The notes: generated by a model from the letters alone, not told the origin. Positions 1-11,644 are shown, numbered from the stretch's first letter. The stretch is DNA of 64,000 bases from Prorocentrum cordatum (GCA_963575745.1 CAUYUJ010000914.1:373588-437587), one strand, 5' to 3'. Program-made: numbers and translations.

Positions 1-236
1 TCACGAATCCCAGATGGCCAACAGCCGTGACAATTGGGGTTGTGCTGTCACGCTTTGGCAGCGTCGTGGAAAAACATAGGTGCGGTTTTGACATTCATTG
101 TGGCCGCTGCTGGGGCCCAGGGTCGTCAAAGGACTCCGGTCGAGACCCACCTTGGGGGTCCTTCTCCTCTGAGGCCGCAAATAACACCGACGAGTCGTCC
201 TGGCACTCGCACAGGAAGAGGAGGTGATCCGGGTTT

Positions 237-800
237 TGCTGCTGCTGCTGCTGATGCTGCTGATGCTGCTGCTGTTTCTCCGAAAGAGCGCTGCTGTGGT
301 CGCTTGGAGGGGGGGGGTGGAACCAGACGACCCCCCCCCTTCCCCTACTTCTCTCTCTCCCTCTCCTCGGGCCGGCGCCGGCGTCGGCGGCGGCTGGCGG
401 CGGCGGGGGCTCTGGTGGTGGTGGTAGTGGCCGTGGTGGTGGTGGTGAGGTGGTTTGTGGTGGTTGTGGCGGTGGTGGTGGTGGTGGTGGAAGGGGTGGT
501 GGGTTGTGCTGCTGGTAGTAGTGGTGGTGGGTTGAGGTGGTGATGGTGGTGGTGTGGTAGATTGTGGCGATGGTGGTGGTAGTAGTGGTGGGGTGGTGGT
601 GGTGGGCTGTGGCGTTGGTGGTGGTGTTGGTGCTGGTAGTAGTGCTGGTGGTGGTGGTGGTGGGTGGTGGGTGTTGGGTGTTGGTGCTGGTGGTGGTGAT
701 GCTGGTGGTGGTGGTGTGGTGGTTTGTGGTGGCGGTGTTGGTGGTGGGTTGTGGTGATGGTGGTGGCTGTGGCGGTGGTGGTGATGGTGGTAATCCGCCG
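237..800. repeat. CTG run followed by GGT-rich tract
   Basis: A short CTG/GAT run (about 237-276) is followed from about 410 to 800 by an imperfect GGT/GTG repeat. The repeat opens long glycine/valine frames on the plus strand and proline/threonine/histidine frames on the minus strand. These are repeat artefacts, not genes. A similar tract lies at 1955-2155. Confidence 0.85.
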
Positions 801-1007
801 GCCCCCTTATGGGGCCACCAGGCTGTAGGCGCGGGTTCGCAGTTTCCAATACCAGTTGTAGCTTGTAGTTTCCAGTGTTACAGTTCTGCTTCTTGCTGGT
901 TACTGTAACTAATTGACTGACCACGCGAGGGGGGGGGGAGGCCCAAACGGGACTTTTAGCACCCCCTGGGCGCGTTGTCTGAATTGCTGGGGGGGGCTCG
1001 AAATCGA

Positions 1008-1675
1008 CACCCCTCACGCAGATCCGCGGGGTCAGGGTCCAAAAACACATGGGATTTGCCACATTTCTGAAATTCGGTGCCACCCCTCACGCAGATCCGC
1101 GGGGTCAGGGTCCAAAAACACATGGGATTTGCCACATTTCTGAAATTCGGTGCCACCCCTCACGCAGATCCGCGGGGTCAGGGTCCAAAAACACATGGGA
1201 TTTGCACATTTCTGAAATTCGGTGCCACCCCTCACGCAGATCCGCGGGGTCAGGGTCCAAAAACACATGGGATTTGCCACATTTCTGAAATTCGGTGCCA
1301 CCCCTCACGCAGATCCGCGGGGTCAGGGTCCAAAAACACAAGGGATTTGCCACATTTCTGAAATTCGGTGCCACCCCTCACGCAGATCCGCGGGGTCAGG
1401 GTCCAAAAACACAGGGATTTGCCACATTTCTGAAATTCGGTGCCACCCCTCACGCAGATCCGCGGGGTCAGGGTCCAAAAACACATGGGATTTGCCACAT
1501 TTCTGAAATTCGGTGCCACCCCTCACGCAGATCCGCGGGGTCAGGGTCCAAAAACACAGGGGATTTGCAACATTTCTGAAATTCGGTGCCACCCCTCACG
1601 CAGATCCGCGGGGTCAGGGTCCACACGGATTTGCCACATTTCTGAAATTCGGTGCCACCCCTCACGCACATCCAT
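1008..1675. repeat. 73-bp tandem array, about nine copies
   Basis: Nine head-to-tail copies of a 73-bp unit that begins CACCCCTCACGCAGATCC and contains CGCGGGGTCAGGGTCC and TTCTGAAATTCGGTGC. Units differ mostly by one to four base indels around the words ACACATGGGATTTGCCAC, so the copies are very similar and probably expanded recently. There are no unique spacers between units. The open frames inside change with each unit, so the array is not coding. Confidence 0.93.
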
Positions 1676-1800
1676 CGCAAGGCGTGGTAACCCAAACTGC
1701 GAGTACTCCCTCGGCCCTTTAATCCCAAGGTGTGGTAACCAAGCTCGTAAACCATACACGTCTTACCAATCGCCCTGTGTGGTAACCCCTCTTGTGATCA
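1676..1800. repeat. Short GTGGTAACC repeat
   Basis: Three degenerate units carrying GTGGTAACC, spaced about 50-55 bases apart (near 1685, 1731 and 1780), directly follow the 73-bp array. Confidence 0.6.
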
Positions 1801-1954
1801 GTTGGTTTTGCCGATTGCGAATCGGCCTCGCATGAAGTTCCGATACTGCTGCACGACAGCGCCAAACCCTCATGACTTAGCTCTTCCATGGCCCATTCTC
1901 CGAGAGAGGGGGCCGGCGGCAGGGGGCGAAGCCCTTACGGATAATAGTGTGGTG

Positions 1955-2155
1955 GCTTGTGGTGGTGGTGGTGGTGGTGCGTGGGTTGTGGTGGTGCTGG
2001 TGGTGGTGGCGTTTTTGGTGGCGGTGGTGGTGGTGAGGCGTTTTGTGGTGATGGTGGTGATTGTGGTGATGTTGGGTTGTGGTGTCTGGGTGGTTGTGGT
2101 GATGGCGGTGGTGGTGGTGGTATGGTGGTCTGTGGTGGCGGTGGTGGTGTGGCAT
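1955..2155. repeat. GGT-rich trinucleotide tract
   Basis: Imperfect GGT repeat that drives overlapping low-complexity open frames on both strands. No gene is supported here. Confidence 0.85.
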
Positions 2156-2532
2156 TCGGCTCTTCCCGCCACTGTGTTTTGGCAAAGGCTCGGAGTTCTA
2201 ATCGACGGCGCCGAGTGTTGGGGGGGGGCCACCCCCCAGTTCGAAACGCGCAGCCAAATGTTCCCAAGGCAAGCGCCCGTGAAACGCGCTCTCTTCCTCC
2301 TTCGAACCCCGTCCTTGCTCCTGCTCGGCCTCCTCCAGGGTCCACATTGTGGCAGAATCACGGCCACGGGGGTTCTGGGGCAGGAGGGCTGGGTATGAAG
2401 AGAGGAAGGCCGGGCGAGCATGGCTGCCCACAGGGCGCCGTGCCGATGCGGTGTCGACATTGCCGGGCCGACTGAGGAAGGCTCGCGACTTCCGCAGACG
2501 CGAGCAAGCGCGAGTGGCTGCTCTTCGGGGGC

Positions 2533-2712
2533 GCGCAAACATGGATTAGCGATCCATGGATTTGGCGCGCGGTCGCCAAATCCATGGATCGGGGGAGATG
2601 CCCTCCCCAAAATGCAGCCGGTGCCGCCTCGCTCGGCGGCGGAACCCCGCGGTTTCCCATGGAAACGGGACCCGTCGCTAATCCACCCCACCTTGACCCG
2701 TGTTTGCGATCG
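2533..2712. repeat. Nested fold-back (palindromic) element
   Basis: At the core, 2550-2567 and 2574-2591 are perfect 18-base inverted arms (CGATCCATGGATTTGGCG) around the six-base loop CGCGGT. Outside them, GCAAACA and TGGATTAGCGA on the left recur inverted on the right near 2680-2712. The whole stretch can therefore fold into a nested hairpin. It resembles a small fold-back or MITE-type element. I see no coding capacity and no clear target duplication. Confidence 0.7.
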
Positions 2713-2934
2713 CCTGAGCTCTGGGCTCGGGACACATCAAGCCCAGTGGGCTAAGACAGAAGCGCGCCGCTGGCACCGTCTCTCCGGAAACAACACGTCC
2801 GATGCACCCGGTGCCCGGCATCACCGTCGGACTTCGGCTCCTGCCCTCCTGCCCTCTTCGCTTCTCTCCTGTATGGTTCCTCCTCTGTTGCGTCCCCTGC
2901 CCTCTGTCCGCCATCTTCTGTGCTCGGTCCTCTC

Positions 2935-3080
2935 TCTCTCTTTTCTCCTCCCTCCTCCTCCTCCTCCTCCTCCTCATCCCCTCCTGCTCCTACCTCTCCC
3001 CATCCCAGGAAAGGGGGGGGATGGGGGGGAGCAGAGGAATGGAGGAGATGCGGAAGGGAGGAGGATTTTTTTTGAGCACC
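2935..3080. repeat. CTC run and G-rich spacer
   Basis: A CTCCTCCTC run near 2945-2985 is followed by G- and A-rich sequence to about 3080. No gene is seen between the palindrome and the LINE fragment. Confidence 0.6.
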
Positions 3081-3155
3081 ACTGCCCCGCTGCGCGTCTA
3101 GAGCACGCTGAAAGTATTTGATAGCAAGGTGACCCCTTCTCTTTCGGATGGGCCC

Positions 3156-4346
3156 TTAGCAGACCTTATTCCAACAGTCTGGATTGTACTTGTCACGACG
3201 CCGGCCTGGACAAAGCTCTCCAAGCTTGGCGAGGCGAGCCCCAGACCTGTATCTCTTGCATTCCGTGCAGACAACTATCAACGATTCGTTCGAACAGTCA
3301 AATATGATACGCTTGTGATTGAAATCCCGCAGGGCCTGCACGTTGACTCTGAGAATCTCGCTACCGTGGCCTGGGGGAGGGCAGATATCACCTGGGCTCC
3401 GGGACGTGCGGAGACAAGGCTGACACTGCCAAAAACGCTGAGAACCACCAGGAGGGCCGAGCCAAATCCACGAGTGGGGCCTGGGGGCCTCTCGGACAAC
3501 AGGCGCGCACGGGTTAGACCAGGAGACACCAGACAAATCCGTCCTGGGCCACCTCGGGAGCAACTCTGCCGCCAGCCTGATGGCGTACTTGCACCGGGCC
3601 ACGGTACCAGAAAGATCAGAAAGCACAGAATCGCTGGCGGACGGGTGCGCCGCGGCTCCTTGCTTCGCAGTTCTGTCGGCAAAATCGCTGCCTACGCGTA
3701 GAAAGCGCTCGCGAGGAGAAATACTGGGATCATCGATGGCCTGATGCGCTCTGACCTTCTCGCAGCCCAACATTTTCGCCCCACCCAAAGCCCGCCCCTG
3801 CATCACCAACCCAGCGTGTGGTCTGTCAGGCGCGAGTCTGGCAAAATCTGGCAAGTCGTGCATATTGACACCATTGGCGCAGTCGCTGAAGAGCATGCCG
3901 GGCCTAGCAAGCAGTGCGCCGTACACTGCATGAGCCGAAACCTCTCCAGCCTGAGGCGCCTGGGGGCAGCTACTCCACACGGGACCGGAAACGAGAGCCA
4001 GCAGATGCCTTGATGGCCCAACCATGGCGATCCCCCAGCCCGCGTGGTCCATGCCCCTCACTGACGGCCTGAAACAAAACCCGTCAAAAAAGACGTCGCC
4101 CCAGATCTCCCTGGACCCCTCGGGGGGGCATGGGAGCCCTTCAACTTCAAAACTGTCGGGGAACAGTTGAAACTTGATGCCAAAAAATACACCCTCCCTC
4201 CAAGATCCCTCGTCATAGGCCCCACAACGGGTCATTTCCACAAAAGGAATTACCCCGTTCTGGGTCAACCGTGTCAACACGTTGAAGCGCGGGAAAAAAA
4301 ACACCATTCTTAGAATTTCCAGCGCCACGAGTTCACCTGACTGTTA
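3156..4346 (-). pseudogene. LINE 3' fragment: RNase H and zinc-ribbon tail
   Basis: Uninterrupted 390-codon frame from the first ATG (4328); the frame is open to a TAA at about 4347. Residues 76-230 look like a type I RNase H. The acidic set is D82 (FFDG), E129 (AGEV), D149 (SDC) and D215 (GSDFADR). After this come the LPRWPRTDLSG motif (about 257-267) and a Cys-rich tail with C354, C357 and C373 (VVCTECKRY, ELCPG). This domain order is what I expect at the 3' end of dinoflagellate LINE polyproteins. There RNase H would remove RNA from the RNA:DNA hybrid during target-primed reverse transcription. The endonuclease and RT domains are missing, and an AT dinucleotide run lies just upstream at about 4413. 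It is therefore a 5'-truncated insertion, although this part is free of stops. The host cannot use it as an independent gene as far as I can see. Confidence 0.75.
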
Positions 4347-4409
4347 CGACGTGGCGCCCCTAAGTGGTGCCAGACCACCGTTCCATGCACTCCAACACCG
4401 CAAATCAAT

Positions 4410-4433
4410 TTGTTATATATATATATATATATT

Positions 4434-4473
<40 letters not shown>

Positions 4474-4475
4474 CG
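4410..4475. repeat. TA/GT dinucleotide microsatellite
   Basis: An AT/TA run with two TTTA interruptions passes into GTGTGT. It lies about 65 bases upstream of the LINE fragment frame. Confidence 0.9.
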
Positions 4476-4554
4476 TTGCGCCAAGACAGTCCAGAGTCGC
4501 TGCAGAACACCATTTCCTGGCACGTTGACCACGAGGATCCATCAAACTCCGGCA

Positions 4555-5085
4555 GCTGCTCCCAACGAGTGTGCGCGGCGCTCACAAGAAGCCGGAGCCA
4601 CGGGTCGACAGAGCGCTGCCCTCCGTCCGTGGACGTCCTGCACAGTCTTGTCCGAGAGCGAATAGGTGCGCGGCGCGGGGGCGAGGACCACCGTTTGCAA
4701 GCGGCCCGCCCCCGACCCGTGTTAGAGGCCTGGGAATGGGCACCAGCACCGGTTGCCTCGGGATCTTCTTCCCTCGGTGAATGCACACCGCCGATATTGG
4801 TGTCGGTGTCAATCTCTAGGTCTGCGACCGTGGGACTCCTGCAACTCTAAAGAGATCGGGAGTGCGCGGCGCTAAAGGAGAGAGCCACGTCTTGAGAACG
4901 AGCCGGCCTCCACGAGCGTGCGCGGCGCTGGGGCGAGAATCACAGGTTGAAGACCACCCGCCCTGAATCCTTTTCAGCTCTTGCAGAGCTTTGCAACGAA
5001 TGCGCGCGGCGGTAAGGCGGAAGCCACATCTTGGAAACATCCAGGCCATAAATGATGCGGACGTCTCAGGCGAAACGTCTGGCCC
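4555..5085 (-). repeat. Dispersed ~85-bp repeat family, minus orientation
   Basis: Several diverged units contain GTGCGCGGCGCT or ATGCGCGCGGCG, followed by AAGCCACATCTTGG-like words and CACCCGCCCTGAATCC. These are reverse complements of the words in the tandem array at 33200-33860 (GGGCGGGTGG, ATGTGGCTCTCGCC, GCGCCGCGCGCATTCG). The same family thus occurs at two loci 28 kb apart in opposite orientation. Long frames here are incidental. Confidence 0.65.
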
Positions 5086-5119
5086 GCCCTTTCGACAGGC
5101 CTCGGGGTGCGACAGGGTA

Positions 5120-5775
5120 TCTATCAGGAAAAGGAATGGAGGAGGAGGGGGAGGAGGAGAGGAGGGAGGGGAGGAAGGGAGGGGCAGGGGACCAGGAGGA
5201 GGATGAAGGAAGACGTGGAAAATGGAGGCAAGGAGGATAAGGTGGAGGAGGGGAGGGGGAAGAGGGAGGAGGTGGAGAAGGGGAGAGAGTGGAGAGAGGG
5301 GAGGGAGGGGGGAGGACGACGAGGAGTGGAGAAGAAATGATAAGAGGGCTAAGAGGGAGGAGCAGGGGGGAGATGGTGGAAGGAAGAAAAAGGAAGGGGG
5401 AGCTAGAGAGAGGGAAAGAAAACGAGAAGAGGGATGCGCAAAGGGGGGGGAAGGAGGGTGGGAAGGGGAACAGGGAGGGAGACGAGGAGGCAGGAGGATT
5501 AGAGGAAACGGAAGGGAAGGGACGGGAAGGGAAAGGAGGGAGGAGGAGGATCGGGAGCGCGCGTAGACTCTGATGAGAGCGGGACAAGGAGAAGGAGAAG
5601 GAGGAGGAGGAGGAGGAGGAGGAGAAGGATGAGAAGGAGGAGGAATGAAAGCAAGGGAGAGTGGGATGGAGCGGGGGAACGGTACGAAGGAGGATGGAGC
5701 GGAGGGAGGAGGGGAGATGAGTGAGGAGGATGATGTTGAGAGCTGGAAAGGAATAGGATGCGTGGAGACGAGGAG
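5120..5775 (+). repeat. Long polypurine (G/A) tract
   Basis: About 650 bases in which the plus strand is almost entirely G and A (GGAGGA, GGGAGA, AAGGAG words), with rare pyrimidines. All frames in it are Glu/Gly/Arg or Ser/Pro/Leu low complexity. No gene is supported. The tract could adopt triplex (H-DNA) structures. Confidence 0.9.
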
Positions 5776-5979
5776 GAGGGGACGGACAGGGCTAGCCGGG
5801 AGGAGTCAAGCTAGGCTCTAGGTGCGCTCGCGCCTCATCTGCTATCATATCTCTCCCTCCCATGCCTTCCCATTGCGCTGGTGTTTTCTCTGTCCGCGAA
5901 CGCGTGTCATAGCAGACCTGCAACTCCAACCAGAAAGACCATATCGTGCTAGGTGCAATCTGACAAGAGGGGGCCTGCG

Positions 5980-6430
5980 TGCACAGAAGGAGGCGGTGGC
6001 GGGCCAGCAGGAGGATGAGAGGGAAGGAACACGACGAGGACGAACAGCAGCGGCAGGAGCTGGAGTGGAAGGATGCGGGGAAGGAGGCGGTGGCGGGCCA
6101 GCAGGAGGATGCGGCAGGAGCTGGAGTGGAAGGATCAGGGGAAGGCGAGGGGGGGGGGGGGGGGGGAAAACAGGGGGCGACAACAATGAACAACAACTCG
6201 GATCCAGAGAAGAGGCCCGCGCTGGGGCGAACGCGCCATTCTGAATGACGGGAACAAAGCGCCGAACCGAACATGCGAGCCAACGCTACAGCTGGAGCAC
6301 GAATCTGGACGAACCAACAAATTAAACGAGGTCAGCGCTGCAGCGGGAGCATCCCTGGAAAGGGCCGAGAACGCGACGATGAAGCCAACGCTGCAGCGAG
6401 AACGCCATCCTGGAAGGACCGAAAACGTTC
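5980..6430. repeat. Two direct-repeat blocks
   Basis: GGAGGCGGTGGCGGGCCAGC occurs near 5988 and again near 6083, giving two ~95-bp direct copies that share GGCAGGAGCTGGAGTGGAAG. From about 6190 to 6430 there are related units with GCCAACGCT, CAGC and GGAGCA words at about 65-100 base spacing. Open frames here follow the repeats, and I see no conserved domain. Confidence 0.6.
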
Positions 6431-6749
6431 GGATTGGAACAACACAGATGATCGACCAACTGTTGGAGATCCACCGTGCAGAAAATGCGCAGAGGGGGGC
6501 GTTCTGCCCAGTTGGCGTCTTCAGGGGAGAGGGGAGCGTAGCATTATATACATGGGGAAGGGATGGAATAGTGAAGAGGAGGGAGGAGGGGAGACGAGGG
6601 AGGAGAGGAACGGTGAGAATTGGGCAAGAGGGAGATGATGAGCTTGCTGAGATTGGGTGCCTCCGCCAATTGCAAAGATGCGTATGTGTTAAAATCAAGA
6701 CAGCATGCAACACACTCAGTTCACGAAGGCGATGGATGCGTCAATGCGT

Positions 6750-7092
<343 letters not shown>

Positions 7093-8280
7093 ATGGGGAT
7101 CGCCTGACTGTGCCGCGGTGCCGCTCGAAAAGGGCGCGACGCCAAAACGTGCCTGCGGGCGCCAACAATGCTCTGCTCCCGCGGTAGGTTGCCTCAACAG
7201 TCACGGCACGTGTCGGCGCCGCCGTCCAATGCGGCTGAAAATGCGATCTGTGTGGGGGAGGGTCTTCCGCGAGGGGGCATTTCCCCATCCGTGGGAGGGC
7301 GAAGTATGCGATAGAACAGGACATGTTAGCGAGCCACCGTCCCACATGTTGGGGCCCCCGTGCCATCTGTACGTCACGACGGCGAATCCACGGGCGAGCT
7401 CGGCCGCGAGGTGGCCTCCCGCAGACAGGGTGCGAAGTATGCGTGCAGGTCTTCGGGCCTTGGGTCACGTTGCCTTGAGGAGCCCTGGGCGCTTTCTGTG
7501 AAGCCTGCTCTGCTGTGAACGCGCGCGCTTCTGCATGATTACCCCTTCATGCCTTTCCCCAACCAAACGGGCCACACGTGTTGAGCTCCCCCACACGGGT
7601 AACTCCTCAGGTCGGAGCGTTTAGAAATTTAGACAGCGCGCGCGACGGCGGACCTGGTACGTCTGCAGGCTTCACTGGGGCCGAAGTCGGGGCGAATGCG
7701 GACGAAGGCCCCCCCCCAAAGCGGTTGAAAGCCCCCCAAGAACGCGGATCAAAGCAGATCAAGTCCCACACTGGCCACAAGATGGCCACAAAAACAGCGC
7801 CAGGGTGGCCCCGAGATGGTCCAAGACAGCCCACTGGACAGGGATCTGGTCCGTTCGACGTGCAGCACTGGCTCGATCAGCTCTGCACGTCGACTGCTGG
7901 GCGCATGGCCGCCATGGGTGTGCCATCCCCAGGCGCGGCTCACGATGTAGGGAGATGACGGGGGGGCGCACGCAGAACACGATGAGTGTACTGCTCCGTG
8001 TCCCTCGGGGTAGATGACTGCTTGGGCGCCCGAAAGGGATGCGGAACGCCGAGCAGCAGAGGCTGCCCAAAGCCGACCGCGGACGCTGGTAGGCAGGCGG
8101 CGCCTCCTGCCTCAAACGGACAGCGTCCGCGGCGACACCGACAACGAGCCCTGTTCAAAATAAACGGGACATGCGGTCGGTCTGTGTAGCCAGCCTTTCC
8201 GTACTCAGTTCGATGGCGGGCCCCCGCGTGCGAGACTGACCACCAACCAGGCCACCCAAACCCGACCCGAAGACCCGAAT
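7093..8280. other. No recognisable gene
   Basis: Mixed-composition, moderately GC-rich sequence. Frames of up to about 126 codons exist on the plus strand (7578-7958) but carry no motif I recognise. Nothing else is supported. Confidence 0.5.
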
Positions 8281-8401
8281 TTTGGGTTGGGGGGGTAAGT
8301 ACGGGTTCCGTGTGTGTGTGTGTGTTTTGTCCATGTTCCCCGACGCCCACCCCCCTGGGAAAAGGGGGCCAGACTGGGGCGTTGGGGTGGTGTCGGGCTG
8401 G

Positions 8402-8550
8402 GCTGGGGTGGTTTGGCAGTGGCAGGTGGTGCGAGGCCGGGTCTGCTGTCAGACCGGCCTCCACTGGGGTGGTTTCGGGGCTGGGGTGGTTTGGCAGTGG
8501 CAGGCGGTGCGAGGCCAGGTCTGCTGTCAGGCCAGCCTCCAGTCGCGGGG
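8402..8550. repeat. ~77-bp tandem duplication
   Basis: GGCTGGGGTGGTTTGGCAGT starts near 8402 and again near 8479. The two copies share GTGCGAGGCC and GTCTGCTGTCAG with a handful of substitutions. Confidence 0.8.
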
Positions 8551-8734
8551 TGAGCGCGGCCGCGGGCCTGCCGCACCCCGCTCGCTCTTGGGGGGGGGGG
8601 GTATGCGAGCCGCGAGCAGCCGCCCGTCGTCCTGCTGCCTCCAGCAGCACGGCCGTGCGCTCTGGGGGAGCGCCAGCGTCCTGATGTGATGGTCGGCCTT
8701 GCACTTGCCGTTGCTTGCGCTCTTGCTCTCGCTC

Positions 8735-8763
8735 TCGCTCTCTGCCTGTTACTGTGTGTGTGT

Positions 8764-8814
<51 letters not shown>

Positions 8815-9200
8815 TCAATATATATATATAGAGAGAGAGATAGGTCGATCTCTCCCTCCCTCTCGCTGGAAATGCAAGTGCACATATAATGTAAACATGA
8901 CTGTCTGTACATTATATGCATGTAAACACGTAGACATCCCCCACCCTGAGCCTATACTATGTTCATGCATCTATGTCTATAGTCATACACAAATATACAC
9001 ATACGTATACACCTCCCTCTCTCTCTCTCTCTTTCTCGCTCCATCTCGCCCTCTCTCATTATTTGTGTGGTCCGTGGTTTTATTGTGGTTTGTGTTTATA
9101 TGTCTCTCTCTCTCTCTCTTTCTCTCTCTCTGTCTCTCTCTCTTTCGTTTCTCTCTCTCTCTCTCTCCCTGTATATATATATACATCACATAATTATGAG
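8735..9200. repeat. CT and AT dinucleotide microsatellites
   Basis: GT then CT runs to about 8812, a TATATA run near 8818-8832, and further CT-rich runs around 9012-9055 and 9103-9170 followed by TATATA. There is no gene, and the Ser/Leu frames are artefacts. Confidence 0.9.
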
Positions 9201-9531
9201 TACACAAATAGACATGTGTTTATTATATACATACATGTACTGTTCGATACCTCTCGCGCTCATGCTCAACTTGCGCCTGCGTGGGCGATGCGAACTCATC
9301 ATGTCGCCAGTGGCGTCACAACGGGAGGAGAACTCGGGGAGGCGGGGCACGAAAAGGGGCGCCCGTTGGGACGGCGGCGGCCCTCCCGCCCGGCCCAGCT
9401 CCGCCCGGAATCAGTCCCCAGACACCTCGTTCGGTCCGTCCTGGCCTGACCGTGGACTGGGCGCTCATAAAAAGAGAACCCTTTGAGACTCTGCCTGTCG
9501 GTGGCTTCAGTTCGGCGGCCACCCCTGGCGT

Positions 9532-10116
9532 TAGGTCGGGCATGTCCTCCTACAGGTGGACTTCAGAAGAAAATGGAAACAAGTTATGTAAAACTATTGG
9601 TAGCCAGCATGGACCCCAAACAAGAAGGTCTTGCAGTCTATGCGGTGGAATATATGTGGAGGCATGTATGCGGTGAAACCTATGTAATGCAATCTATGCA
9701 TTGCAATCGATGTGGTGCACTCAACGTGGTGCAATATATGTAGTGCAAGCTATGTGGTGCAGTCTATATGGTACGAGCTATGTGGTGCAATCTATGTGCG
9801 CGGAGACGAGGCGACGACGGAGCGGCGACGAAGCAGCGACGGGGCGGCGACGGGCGGCATCGCCCAGAAAAGCCGGGACCGGGGCCCAAACGACGGGCGG
9901 AGACGAGGCTGCGACGGGGCGGCGACGGGCGGCAGCGCCCGGCAGCGCCCGGAAAAGCCGGGATTGGTCCCCAGATGGTTAAGACAAGCAAGAACTCCTA
10001 AGTGCAACCACTGTTTTGGGAAAAACAAAAATGGTCTAAACAGCACTGAAAATCGTCCACTGACAATTTTCTTACTATTCTTGAATATTCCTCCTGTAGA
10101 GGGACACGCCCGACTA
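9532..10116. mobile_element. TIR element (~585 bp), no transposase
   Basis: The left end GGTCGGGCATGTCC followed by CTACAGG (9533-9556) is matched in inverted form by the right end CTGTAGAGGGACACGCCCGAC (10094-10115). This gives imperfect terminal inverted repeats of about 30 bases. The interior holds a 15-bp-like repeat (CTATGTGGTGCAATC, 9640-9800) and two copies of a ~70-bp GACGGGCGG / AAAAGCCGGGA block (9830-9970). No transposase frame is present, so it looks like a non-autonomous DNA element. A 73-bp internally deleted relative lies at 62231-62303. Confidence 0.6.
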
Positions 10117-10429
10117 GAATCTGGCGCTGGAGGATGAGACGGAGGAGACGGAGGAGCGGGAACAGGGTCGGTGGTTCAGGGACGGGGTGCTGAGGGATGG
10201 GGACCAGAAGGACCGGAATGGATCCAAGGGCGGATCCACGCTGTTCGAGGCACCCCGTCCTCAGGACCCCACCCCTCAGGACCCCCTGCTTGAACCTCTG
10301 GCAGCGGGGGAGCCGCGAATCCGAGAGAGCGGGGCCAAGACGAGGGCCCCCCCCCCGGCCGGCAAAAGGGCAGCCACGGGGGGGGGGGGGGGGCGGCGCC
10401 TCTGGCGGTTCTCCTGCTGCCGAGACGGG

Positions 10430-10565
10430 TCCACGCGCAGCTCGAGCACGACGCGGTGGTACAGGCCGTCGCCAAACAGGGCTGGGGAGGGGGGGGGGGG
10501 TGCACGCGCAGCTCGAGCACGACGCGGTGGTGCAGGCCGTCGCCAAACAGGGCTGGAGAGGCGGG
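10430..10565. repeat. ~72-bp tandem duplication
   Basis: GCGCAGCTCGAGCACGACGC occurs at about 10434 and 10507. The two copies are nearly identical over 55 bases through GCCGTCGCCAAACAGGGCTG, and each is followed by a G-run. The repeated frame reads HAQLEHDAVVQAVAKQG, which is protein-like, but I cannot place it. Confidence 0.75.
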
Positions 10566-10599
10566 GGGGGGGGCAGAGGCAGAACAAACAACAGCGCAG

Positions 10600-10676
10600 G
10601 CGTAAACTTGCCCTCGCGCGCTCCGCGCGCCAGGGAGGGGGTTCCAGCGCCAAAGATCCGCGCGGACATCTGAAAC
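10600..10676. repeat. Half-copy of the 61.8-kb fold-back family
   Basis: CGCGCTCCGCGCGCCAGGGA, then CCAGCGCC and ATCCGCGCGGACATCTGA, match one arm and the centre of the element at 61754-61950. Confidence 0.55.
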
Positions 10677-11640
10677 CTTCTTGAAAGGAGGGGGAGGAGA
10701 AGAAAGAGGCGGGAAGACTCATGTAAGCCGCTATACGCGATTGGGCGCCAAAACCCAAGTGGATATTCCATGCTGCTCGTGGGTACCCTTTCCGGGCCAC
10801 TGTGATGTAGCATGATATGTGTGAAAGTCTCCTGCTGCTACACCCTCCCTCAGGGCGTGTCCACGGACATGGTGAGATATGCCCTTGGCGCGCGAAAGCT
10901 TTCGAGTGTAGAGGGCGTGGGGTCCCTGACGCTCTCTGGGAGGCCAAGAGGATCGAACTTCGAGGTCCGAGTTTCGGCATTGTGTTGCCTCCGCTTCCCA
11001 TGTATAGGGCCTCTGGTGAACCTCTCGTCGCATCGGCTGGATGCACCTCGAAATGCTCATCAAACCCACGAAGGGGAAGCTGGGAAACGATTTCCTTCTG
11101 AGGGAGAGTAAGGGAGTACACAGATACATTGTCCCCCGCGTCGTGTAAGACATCAGGGCCCAAGGCTGTCAAAACAAACACTCGGGATGAGAAAACCATG
11201 TCCCTGGGAATGGGGTCGAGACCTCTGGCGGTCCACGTTGCGGGAAAACGCGACATCGGTGGCGGGGCTCTAGGGACTGATGGGGGGACGAGGAAGGGGA
11301 CGACGAGGGAAGGGGAGGATGAGGAAGGGAGGAGCGCGGGAGAAGGGAAGCACGGGGAATCTCACCAGCCTCCTGAGGGTGATTCAACGGTCTGTTTTTC
11401 CAAACCTCTTCTTCCTTTTCCGCGAGGAGGTTACCCCTACTCTCTATTGGATCACACCAACTCGACCCTATAACTAGTTTCGCAGTGGAGGTTGAAGCGG
11501 ATGGCGGAGGGAACGCATTTGCCCGAAGTGCTCGCCAGCCATCCTGATTGCGGGCGCACACACCATTCATTCATCAGACTGGCATCCCGCCACCACGTTG
11601 AACGCACTTCCTTGACAGGGATAGCGAGTGTGGATTATTT
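10677..11640. other. No gene; one dispersed-repeat copy
   Basis: The only recognisable item is a copy at about 11185-11256 of a dispersed family (CTCGGGATGAGAAAACC, GGGAATGGGGTCGAGACCTC). Related copies lie at about 19133-19206 and 59557-59640. Frames of up to about 133 codons show no motif. Confidence 0.5.
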
Positions 11641-11644
11641 CTCG

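Noticed and set aside
1008-1675. CRISPR-like regular repeats
   Set aside because: Units are contiguous 73-bp tandem copies with no unique spacers, and the genome is eukaryotic.
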